A program made the translations under genes and the position numbers. From Haloarcula mannanilytica (GTDB taxonomy: Archaea; Halobacteriota; Halobacteria; Halobacteriales; Haloarculaceae): a stretch of DNA of 64,000 nucleotides. This document shows positions 8,567 through 15,688 of this stretch, in pieces. The notes under the pieces are model-generated. The model had not been told where the DNA came from. It saw only the letters and a program-made list of their open reading frames with translations, and searched no databases. The stretch spans positions 1 through 64,000 of the forward strand of contig NZ_BIXZ01000002.1 in assembly GCF_005406125.1 (NCBI RefSeq). The letters are read 5' to 3'. Numbering within the stretch: the stretch's first letter is position 1; each line of letters starts with the position of its first letter.

Positions 8567-9607
8567 TCAGGGAGTCAGCCGCTCGACGGCGATCCACTCG
8601 ATATCGTCAGTATCGTCATTGTCGGGGCTGTCGTCGCTATCGCCGCCATCAGCCGTCAGCGCAAACACCATCGTCTTCCGGACGCCGTGAGCCAAGCGTA
8701 CGTCCAGCGCGAGGTCCCGCGGCTCGAAACAGTGGTCGGCCGGCAGTACCCGGACCAGTAGCTCCGAGTGACCCAGGTTCTCGGCGTTCTCGACATCGGC
8801 GTAGGTCCGGAAGTCAGCGCCGAATTTGAACCCGGTCTTCGGGGCGACGCCGCTGGCGCGCAAGGCAGCGTACACGGCCAGCCGGCGGTCGAAGCGATCG
8901 CCCTCGACCTCGCGGCCCCGCTCGATGACGGCCTCGGCCCCGCCCTCGACCGTGAGCAGCCCCTCCCGTGCAAGATAGGCGGCCTCGACGAGTGAGAGCT
9001 GTACCGCGCCGTCGTCGTCGAGTTGCTGCCCGTAGAAGGCCTGCTCGTACAGTTCCGCCGGCGGCTCCCAGCACACCACCCGCTCGGCCAGCAGGTCCCC
9101 CTCTGTGGACGGGACGACGGCGTCGCTGGTCCCGTCGACAGCCCGCCGGCCAGTGTCGAGATACGTCACCTCGCTCTCCTCGTCGACGACCGCCAGCACG
9201 CACTCGCCAAGGTCGGCGGCAGCGACGGTGTCGCGCTCGCCGACAACCCGGACGCGGTAGGCCACCTCGTTGTCCCACGGCCCCTTGCCGCGAGGGTAGA
9301 CCACGAAGTCCATGCCCGCGGCCTCGTCGACCCAGCCCTCTCGGGCCGGCGTGAGGTAGAAGCCCCGGTCCCGGAGGTCCTTGTAGACGGCAAAGTCGAC
9401 CTCGGAGACGGCCGCCGACCCCAGGAAGGCCCGGAAGTCCATCCCGTCGATGCTCTCGATGTCCCCGCGGTAGAGGAGGTGCGTGGCCTCCACCGGAGCC
9501 AGGTCGATGTCGCCGTTGCGGACCTTGCCGTAGCCACGCGAGTCGTAGAACCGCTCGCGTGCCTCGTAGCCAGCCCGCACGACATCGCCCTCAAGCGTCA
9601 GTTCCAT
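8567..9607 (-). CDS. endA: tRNA-splicing endonuclease EndA (fused two-repeat type)
   Basis: EndA cuts bulge-helix-bulge motifs to remove tRNA introns and to process rRNA precursors. At 346 residues this is the fused form with two tandem copies of the endonuclease unit. The C-terminal copy keeps the catalytic triad: Tyr269 (FRTYADVEN), His280 (LGHSELLVRV) and Lys311 (VRKTMVFAL). The N-terminal copy is degenerate but keeps SRGYGKVRNGDIDLAPVEA. The ATG at 9607 lies 27 bases from a weak CTTTG box (9632-9636). Haloarchaeal substrates include the intron of tRNA-Trp, which makes its position just before trpS notable. Confidence 0.95.
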   Translation of the reverse strand: MELTLEGDVVRAGYEARERFYDSRGYGKVRNGDIDLAPVEATHLLYRGDIESIDGMDFRAFLGSAAVSEVDFAVYKDLRDRGFYLTPAREGWVDEAAGMDFVVYPRGKGPWDNEVAYRVRVVGERDTVAAADLGECVLAVVDEESEVTYLDTGRRAVDGTSDAVVPSTEGDLLAERVVCWEPPAELYEQAFYGQQLDDDGAVQLSLVEAAYLAREGLLTVEGGAEAVIERGREVEGDRFDRRLAVYAALRASGVAPKTGFKFGADFRTYADVENAENLGHSELLVRVLPADHCFEPRDLALDVRLAHGVRKTMVFALTADGGDSDDSPDNDDTDDIEWIAVERLTP

Positions 9608-9889
9608 GCTCGGACGTGGCCCCCGCGGCGACAAAGCCCCTGCGGGTCCGAACTGGTAGTGCAGGGAGGTACAGTTTGACAGCCGCGAATAGAGAGAGCC
9701 AGAAAGCCCCGAGACGCTGGAGTCGGGGGCCGGTCTGCGCTCCTCGCTTCGCTGCGGTGCTTGAACCCGCCGCCTTCCTCAAGCGTTTCGCCCCTTTCAG
9801 TCCCACCCCGCAGCGGTTGGGTAAACAGGCTAAGTAGGGTTTTCCGGCGGCTCAAGGCTGTATCTCCAGGTGAATACAGTCCTGAAAAC
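9608..9889 (-). other. structured non-coding spacer with terminator-like hairpin
   Basis: This 282-base spacer holds, on the minus strand, GGTGGGACTGAAAGGGG, then an inverted repeat GCTTGA/TCAAGC (9784-9759), and then CCCCGA/TCGGGG (9728-9708) followed by a pyrimidine-rich run GCTTTCTGGCTCTCTCT. The last hairpin could terminate the upstream zinc-ribbon gene. Short open frames across it show no protein-like features. The ordered arrangement of a conserved-looking block plus two hairpins suggests a dispersed element or a small RNA; see findings. Confidence 0.4.
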
Positions 9890-10612
9890 TCATCCCAGTT
9901 CCGAGCAGGTACTGTCCAGACAGCGTGTTCCACTGGCGGTTTCGAACAGCGGCAGGCCACAGTCACAGTCGCCGACGACGACACCAGAGGGCATCGAGAA
10001 GCCGGTGTCACAGTCTGGATAGTGCTCACAGCCGGCCAGCAAGCCGCCCCGGCGGAGAATCAACAGGTCGCCGTCGCAGTTCGGACAGTCCCACTCGCGG
10101 TCGAAGGCCGCCGTGACCGCATCGTCCAGCGAGTCGCAGTCGCGGTCGAGACACAGTTCGAAGGCGCGGCCGCGTTCCACCCGAAGCGTGGGGAGTCCGC
10201 AGTCGTCACAGCGGCCGCCGGTGACCGCGGCGTCGCTCGGAATTCCGTAGGCGGCGTCACAGCCGGTACAGGTGACCTCGCTCCGGGCGCGGACCAGCGT
10301 CCCGTCACAGTCGGGACAGTCGCGCACCGGGACGCCAGCCTTCGAGGCCGGATACCGGGCGCTGCCGTGTTCCTCGTGGGTGACCACGCGGAGGAGTTCG
10401 TCACCGTCGCGAGCGATTACCGTCCCGTCCTCAACGGTGACGCTTTCCGCGCGTGTGAGCCACGCGACCGGCTGATACCCAGCAGCGTCGTGGACAAGAA
10501 CGGTGTTGTCGGGCTTGACGACAACGAGCACGTCGCCACGCTGTTCCCGCTCGCGCGATCCCTCGAAAACGGTCGTACACTCGCCGGCCATCACACGGGT
10601 TCCGTCGTGCAT
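9890..10612 (-). CDS. NucS N-domain-like protein with C4 zinc ribbons
   Basis: The first ~85 residues resemble the N-terminal beta-barrel of the NucS endonuclease encoded at 50284-51003: here VLVVVKPDNTVLVHDAAGYQPVAWL and ESVTVEDGTVIARDGDELLRVV, there MLKPDGAALVHTDEGQQPVNW and HSVSVDDGSLVVRS. The RecB-like nuclease domain is absent. It is replaced by about 150 residues of cysteine clusters (CPDCDG, CTGC, CDDCGLP, CLDRDC, CPNCDGDL, CEHYPDCDTGF, CDCGLPLF), like the topoisomerase I C4 zinc fingers that bind single-stranded DNA. The start is fixed by a TTCAAATA box 27 bases upstream. A DNA-binding accessory role is an inference. Confidence 0.8.
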   Translation of the reverse strand: MHDGTRVMAGECTTVFEGSREREQRGDVLVVVKPDNTVLVHDAAGYQPVAWLTRAESVTVEDGTVIARDGDELLRVVTHEEHGSARYPASKAGVPVRDCPDCDGTLVRARSEVTCTGCDAAYGIPSDAAVTGGRCDDCGLPTLRVERGRAFELCLDRDCDSLDDAVTAAFDREWDCPNCDGDLLILRRGGLLAGCEHYPDCDTGFSMPSGVVVGDCDCGLPLFETASGTRCLDSTCSELG

Positions 10613-10634
10613 GGACCGGCCTGGTCGTGTGCTG

Positions 10635-10643
10635 GTATTTGAA
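10635..10643 (-). promoter_or_regulatory. TATA box of the NucS-like gene
   Basis: Minus-strand TTCAAATAC is centred 27 bases from the ATG at 10612, supporting a leaderless transcript and the longer of two possible starts. Confidence 0.6.
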
Positions 10644-10822
10644 CGTTCCCACGGTAGGGATTTTGGTTGTGAAATTGATAACTAAAACTGGCGTCGGAGA
10701 TGGAGATAAATCGAGCCGCACAGTAGTCAGTTGGGTTGTAATTATCCGAAATTGAGGTTTGGTTTATCCAGGTTTATTAGTGTTTTGGCCATTAATTATC
10801 AACGCGGAGAATGCGGCGATAA

Positions 10823-10830
10823 GGGTTAAG
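10823..10830 (+). promoter_or_regulatory. TATA-like box of the transducer gene
   Basis: GGGTTAAG is centred 27 bases before the ATG at 10854. The 240 bases between the divergent genes are AT-rich compared with the surroundings and hold no open frame of note. Confidence 0.5.
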
Positions 10831-10853
10831 TTGCGGATTATACGAGCCGTGGT

Positions 10854-13800
10854 ATGGACCTGCAGATCAAGCTAATAGTCTTGCTTCTTACAATTTCACT
10901 GGCACCGCTAGCCGGTGTTGGGCTGTTATCAGCCAACAGCATGGGAGAGCTGAATCAAGAAGCCCAGACCCAGAGCGGGAACTACCTCCGGGGGGCAATG
11001 ACCGACCAGCTGAACAACAGCGTCGAAGCGCGACAGGAAGGCATTCAGAATCAGGTCAATCAGCGCGAAGTCGACGTTCGGTCGCTGGCTGACTCCTCGA
11101 CGACAGAGAACTACCTGGCCGCACAGGACGGCGAGATGGAACTCGTTCAGGAGTCGAGTCAGCGCCAACTCGGCTACATGTCCCTCCAGATGCGAGCCAC
11201 CATCGACAGCGCGATGCAGACAGTGCTGGAAAACCAGTACGACGGACAGGACTGGGAGGACCTCTCTGCCACAGAGCAAGAGCAAGTCAAACGGGAAGTC
11301 GAGTCGATGGTCGGCGGCACGGCTGGGGACCAGACCCAGCCGTCCGGGACCATGTACGACTCGTTCCAGCCCGGCTACATGGGTGATACGGGCTATGCGT
11401 ACATCACCGACAGCGACTCCAACATTGTCGTCCACTACGACCTCGACGACGGCCACAACCTGAAAGAGGACAGCGGTGGAACGCTGGTGGTCTTCGACGA
11501 CATCAAGGCCGACATCGAGTCCAACCAGGCAGTCCGGAACGGCGAGGACTGGGGCATCGCCGAGTACGAGTGGGAAGACACAACCCAGGAGGGCAACCCC
11601 GAGATGACGAAGTTCATCGCCTACACCTACTACGAGCCCTTCGACTGGATCATCGCACCCAGCGTCTACTACCACGAACTCCAGCAGACTGCGGTCAGCG
11701 ACGCCGAGAGCGAGATGGGGGATTCATTCGAGCGGTACCTCCTGACGCGGACGGTCACCGTGGGTGAGGAGGAACACCTGGCCTACGAAGAGATCACGTT
11801 TGCGGGACCGAACGGGGACGAAATCATCCACGCTGAGCGGAGTGGACAGGACGTGACCACCGGCTCGGACAGCTCACAGTCCTACGCCGATACAGACTGG
11901 TTCACCGGCGCTCAATCCGGCAGCCAGGGCGAGGCGTACTTCGGCGAGGTCCAGACCGAAGACGGCCACGAAAAGATGTACATATCCACGCCGGTGTACA
12001 GAGACGGGGAGTTCCGCGGTGTCATCGCAGCCCAGTTCAACTACTCCCTCATCACCGATACGACGAACCGCGTGACGGTCGGTGAGAGCGGCTACCTCTA
12101 CATCCTCAACGAGCAGGGCGAAGTCGTCAGCCACCCGGATCAGACGATGATCGAGCAGCGAACGAACGTCGCGGAGGGCGAGTACGGGACGGAACTCGGG
12201 ACGATTGCACAGAACCAGATGCTCGCCGGCGAATCGGGAATGACGACCCACACGAAACAGGTCGAGGGTGAGGGGAACGCCACGAGGTACGTCGGCTTCG
12301 CACCGCTACAGCTCGGCGACAAGCAGTACACGCTCGTCGCCACCGTCCCCGAACAGGACATCAACGAACCGATCGCAGCACTCGCCGCAACGCTCCAGAG
12401 CACGACCGACTCCGCACAGACCCTCGTCATCGGGCTGTTCGGTCTCGCGGCCATCGTGGTCTCGGTGACGGGATACGCCGCGGCCAGGTACATCTCGAAG
12501 CCGATCGAACAGGTCCGCGACCGGGCGATAGCACTGTCGAAGGGGCAGTTCGACCAGACGGACGACATCTCGACCGGTGACGACGAGATCGGTGAGATGG
12601 TGACGGCCTTCGAGGACATGCAGTCGAACCTGAATCGACAGGTCGAACAGATCGAATCCGTCAGCAACTCCCTCAGCGACGGACATCTCGACGACGAGAT
12701 AGAGACCGACATGCCCGGGAAGTTCGGTGAAATCATGGTGGGCCTCGAAGACGGAATGTCCCAGCTCAGCGCGAGCTTCACTGAGATCAGCCAGGCGAGC
12801 CAGAACATCCGGGCCGGGGAGTTAGATCAGGACCTCGACACCGACCTCCCCGGCGACTACGGTGAGGTCATGCGCGAACTCAACTCCGGGCTCACGCAGC
12901 TCTCGGAGAGCTTCGAACAGCTCGAATCCGTGAGCGCGGACCTCCGGGAGGGACACCTCGACCAAGACCTCGACACCGACCTCCCCGGCGCGTACGGTGA
13001 GGTCCTCGCAAACATCGACGAGGGTCTCGATGCGGTCGACGAGAGCATCGCTAAGGTCCAGTCGATTGCACAGGACGTGAGCGAGGCGAGTACGGAGGTC
13101 GCGGCGAGTACGACCGAGATCGAAGAAGCGAGCCAGGAAGTCGCCGAGTCGGTCCAGGAGATCTCAAGCGGAGCCGACACCCAGTCGGACAACCTCCAGG
13201 AGGTCGCCAGCGAGATGAACGACATGTCGGCGACCATCGAGGAGATAGCTTCCTCGTCGGTCGACGTGGCCAACACCGCCCAAGAGGCAGCCGAGCGAGC
13301 GCAGATGGGGAGCGAACAGGCCGCCGAGGCGTCCGCGGAGATTCAGGAGATCGAGGACGGGGCCGACGACGCGGTCGACCAGGTCTCGGACCTCCAGACG
13401 GAGATGGAGGAAATCAGCGAGATCGTCGCGATGATCACCGACATCGCCGAGCAGACGAACATGCTGGCACTGAACGCTTCTATCGAGGCCGCCCGAGCCG
13501 GTGAGGCCGGCGAGGGCTTCGCTGTCGTCGCGGACGAGATTAAGTCACTCGCGTCGGAGGCCGGCGAGGCGAGCGAGGAAGTCGAGTCACTCATCACCGA
13601 GATTCAGAACTCGACGGACGAGACGGTCGACGATATCGAAGACATGCGCGACCAGGTCGAGAGCGGGGTCAGGACCACCGAGAACGCCATCGACCTGTTC
13701 GACGAGATCGCCGAGGTCGTCGACGACGCCGAAAGCGGCGTTACGGAGATCAGCGACGCTACAGACGAACAGGCCGCCACCACCGAGGAGGTCGTGGCGA

Positions 13801-14042
13801 TGGTCGACGAAGTCAGCAGCGTCAGCGAGGAGACGGCCGCCGAAGCGAGTAACGTCTCGGCCGCCTCCGAGGAACAGTCCAGTTCGCTCACCAGCGTCTC
13901 TGAGAACGTCCAGTCGGTCGCCGGCCTCGCAGACGACCTGGAGGAACTGGTCGACGAGTTCGAGGTCAGCGACGACACGGACACGACCGAGTTGGAATCA
14001 CTCGACATAGACGGCGCTGAGTCGGCCGCTGGCGACGACTGA
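10854..14042 (+). CDS. halobacterial transducer (methyl-accepting chemotaxis protein) with Cache-type sensor
   Basis: A 1062-residue membrane receptor that would control the CheA kinase. Layout: membrane helix at about residues 5-27, a ~490-residue extracellular region with double-Cache features (GDTGYAYITDSDSNIVVH; ESGYLYILNEQGEVVSHPD), a second membrane helix at about 521-545, a HAMP domain (YISKPIEQVRDRAIALSKG), three 45-residue repeats (codons from 12684, 12819 and 12954), and the MCP signalling coiled coil. The hairpin tip around residues 866-888 is EQTNMLALNASIEAARAGEA. The extracellular sensor suggests a small-molecule ligand such as an amino acid or organic acid. No che genes are in the window. 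Confidence 0.93.
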   Translation: MDLQIKLIVLLLTISLAPLAGVGLLSANSMGELNQEAQTQSGNYLRGAMTDQLNNSVEARQEGIQNQVNQREVDVRSLADSSTTENYLAAQDGEMELVQESSQRQLGYMSLQMRATIDSAMQTVLENQYDGQDWEDLSATEQEQVKREVESMVGGTAGDQTQPSGTMYDSFQPGYMGDTGYAYITDSDSNIVVHYDLDDGHNLKEDSGGTLVVFDDIKADIESNQAVRNGEDWGIAEYEWEDTTQEGNPEMTKFIAYTYYEPFDWIIAPSVYYHELQQTAVSDAESEMGDSFERYLLTRTVTVGEEEHLAYEEITFAGPNGDEIIHAERSGQDVTTGSDSSQSYADTDWFTGAQSGSQGEAYFGEVQTEDGHEKMYISTPVYRDGEFRGVIAAQFNYSLITDTTNRVTVGESGYLYILNEQGEVVSHPDQTMIEQRTNVAEGEYGTELGTIAQNQMLAGESGMTTHTKQVEGEGNATRYVGFAPLQLGDKQYTLVATVPEQDINEPIAALAATLQSTTDSAQTLVIGLFGLAAIVVSVTGYAAARYISKPIEQVRDRAIALSKGQFDQTDDISTGDDEIGEMVTAFEDMQSNLNRQVEQIESVSNSLSDGHLDDEIETDMPGKFGEIMVGLEDGMSQLSASFTEISQASQNIRAGELDQDLDTDLPGDYGEVMRELNSGLTQLSESFEQLESVSADLREGHLDQDLDTDLPGAYGEVLANIDEGLDAVDESIAKVQSIAQDVSEASTEVAASTTEIEEASQEVAESVQEISSGADTQSDNLQEVASEMNDMSATIEEIASSSVDVANTAQEAAERAQMGSEQAAEASAEIQEIEDGADDAVDQVSDLQTEMEEISEIVAMITDIAEQTNMLALNASIEAARAGEAGEGFAVVADEIKSLASEAGEASEEVESLITEIQNSTDETVDDIEDMRDQVESGVRTTENAIDLFDEIAEVVDDAESGVTEISDATDEQAATTEEVVAMVDEVSSVSEETAAEASNVSAASEEQSSSLTSVSENVQSVAGLADDLEELVDEFEVSDDTDTTELESLDIDGAESAAGDD
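12684..13088 (+). repeat. three tandem 135-bp (45-codon) repeats in the transducer gene
   Basis: Units begin at 12684, 12819 and 12954. Each encodes a variant of (H/E)LD(Q/D)(D/E)(L/I)(D/E)TD(L/M)PG..GE(V/I)(M/L) followed by a heptad-rich stretch. Units two and three share the 25-base identical run gacctcgacaccgacctccc plus ggcg. The period is exact in both steps. This looks like a poly-HAMP-like linker made by internal duplication. Confidence 0.85.
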
Positions 14043-14290
14043 TCGACCGCGAGTCAGGCGGCTTCCGACCGCGCCAGATCCGAACAAACCGTACCGACCG
14101 TGCGGAACGCGACACCGATTTTTTACGACGCGCAAGGAGTACTGCGGGTACTCCGGTGGACGCAGCGATGTGCAGGCTGCAGGCTTGTTCACGAGCGGGC
14201 GCATCCAGGCCGGAATACCGATACGTCAGTGCGTCGTCACCGCCGCCGGAGTCGCAACAGCCAAAGCCATCGCCGAGTGACTGCACGGTA

Positions 14291-14947
14291 ATGAGCGAAC
14301 CACCGGTCGCGATCTGTTTCGATATGGACGGCGTGCTCGTCCAGTCCGAAGAGCACTGGGTCCGAGCCCAGCGCGAAGATATTCTCCCGACAGCCGCGCC
14401 AAACGACGACATTCCCGTCTCAGCCATCACCGGCCGGAACTACCGAGAGCTGTACCCCGAACTGGCCGCGGAGTACGACCTCGAAATCGACCGCGAGGCC
14501 TTCGAGGGGCTGTTCGAGGAGTACGGCGAGAAAATCTACAGCGAGCAGGCGACCCTGCTCGATGGCGCACACGAGCTACTGGACGACCTTCGAGACGCCG
14601 GGGTCGGGCTGGCGCTGACGACCTCCGCGCCGTGGGCCTGGATCGACGTGGCCGACAAGCGCTTCGACCTCCTCTCGAAGTTCGACGTTGCGATCAGCGC
14701 CGGCGACATCGACGGCCCCGGCAAGCCGGAGCCGGACATCTACGAGCGGGGCGCGGCGGAGCTGGGCGTCGCGCCCGGGGACTGCTGGGCCGTCGAGGAT
14801 TCCACAATGGGTGCGCGTGCAGCTGTCGCCGCCGGCATGACGACCGTCGGGTTCCGCGGTGACGGCGACGAGACGGACCTCTCGATGGTCCACGAGACCG
14901 CTGACGACGCCAAGACGCTTCGTCAGGTGCTGTTAGGCGGTGTGTAA
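14291..14947 (+). CDS. HAD superfamily hydrolase (phosphoglycolate/beta-phosphoglucomutase-like)
   Basis: The 218-residue product starts with the HAD nucleophile motif FDMDGVLVQSEEHW (Asp11 and Asp13). A cap domain follows (about residues 17-90), then motif II (LALTTSAPW), and the motif III/IV region GPGKPEPDIY..VEDSTMGARAAVAAGM. This is the phosphatase/phosphomutase subfamily I; substrate cannot be told from the sequence. An in-frame GTG at 14156 would add 45 residues with no HAD character, although a TTTTTTA box at 14116-14122 sits upstream of it, so the mRNA may have a leader of about 140 bases. Confidence 0.9.
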   Translation: MSEPPVAICFDMDGVLVQSEEHWVRAQREDILPTAAPNDDIPVSAITGRNYRELYPELAAEYDLEIDREAFEGLFEEYGEKIYSEQATLLDGAHELLDDLRDAGVGLALTTSAPWAWIDVADKRFDLLSKFDVAISAGDIDGPGKPEPDIYERGAAELGVAPGDCWAVEDSTMGARAAVAAGMTTVGFRGDGDETDLSMVHETADDAKTLRQVLLGGV

Positions 14948-15243
14948 CAGCCGTTATAGCGTCTTTATCAGACATGCTGAAACGATAGAATCGATCCATC
15001 GCACACGCCCGAGGGGTCGTCCCGCTGCCACAGTCCGAATCAGTTTGTAACGAGCATCGGGATAGGACACGAAGTAGCGACGATACGGACGACTGTCCTG
15101 CGACGGCTGTCCGATTCAGAACCATCACTGCATGCTCGACAGCGATCCGTATGAGACGACCGCGAAGAGTGGAGGGGGAGTCAAAAAGTGGAAGATCGGA
15201 AGCCACGTGCTCGGACTGCCAGGGTGGAGGGCGACCGGCCAGG
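14948..15243. other. intergenic spacer, nothing recognised
   Basis: About 300 bases between the convergent HAD gene and the small membrane protein gene. No open frame with halophile codon bias, no tRNA fold and no strong hairpin was seen. Confidence 0.5.
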
Positions 15244-15498
15244 TCAGGCGGGGTCACCGTAGCCTCGGCCCGCCAGCAGGCCGAAGACGTTGAGGGCAAC
15301 GACACCCACGAAGATGAGGAAGGTCTGACTGTCCAGTCCGCCCAGCAGCAGCGGCGGGTACGCCAGCGGCGTGAGGATAGCCAGCCAGAACGCGATGAAC
15401 TGGAGGGGGCGAGTGAGTGACTGGAGGTCGATGCTGCTTGGGGCGGCTTCCATCGGGGAGCGGAAGGGCGATGCACTGGACATTGTGAGCTTCCTCAC
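15244..15498 (-). CDS. small two-helix membrane protein
   Basis: An 84-residue protein with two predicted membrane helices (about residues 33-50 and 57-76) and the motif SLTRPLQFIAFW before the first. Not recognised beyond being a haloarchaeal small membrane protein. A TTTATATGG box (15521-15529) is centred 27 bases from a GTG at 15498, favouring a leaderless GTG start; the alternative ATG at 15483 shortens it by five residues. Confidence 0.75.
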   Translation of the reverse strand: MRKLTMSSASPFRSPMEAAPSSIDLQSLTRPLQFIAFWLAILTPLAYPPLLLGGLDSQTFLIFVGVVALNVFGLLAGRGYGDPA

Positions 15499-15520
15499 TT
15501 CTTCGCAAGGACCCAGACCC

Positions 15521-15529
15521 CCATATAAA
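15521..15529 (-). promoter_or_regulatory. TATA box of the small membrane protein gene
   Basis: Minus-strand GTTTATATGG is one of the clearest TATA boxes in the window, centred 27 bases from the GTG at 15498. The further 160 bases up to the helicase gene are AT-rich (around 15600-15660) and hold no gene. Confidence 0.65.
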
Positions 15530-15688
15530 CGCCAGACCCTTGGGGATAATTCGTGTTCTTTTCGGGATATTAACCGGATTTCAGCACCTTTCAGCGATGT
15601 TTCACGGCCCGCTGTAACGCTTTTAGATATCTTTTTAAATTTTATAGGGCGTTCTAAGATCGTTTCATGGAGATAGCCGAGAGAGAGA

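Noticed and set aside
14156-14290. An upstream GTG start adding 45 residues to the HAD protein
   Set aside because: The added residues are not HAD-like. The TTTTTTA box upstream is real enough that the message may simply have a leader, so this was noted in the gene entry and not adopted.
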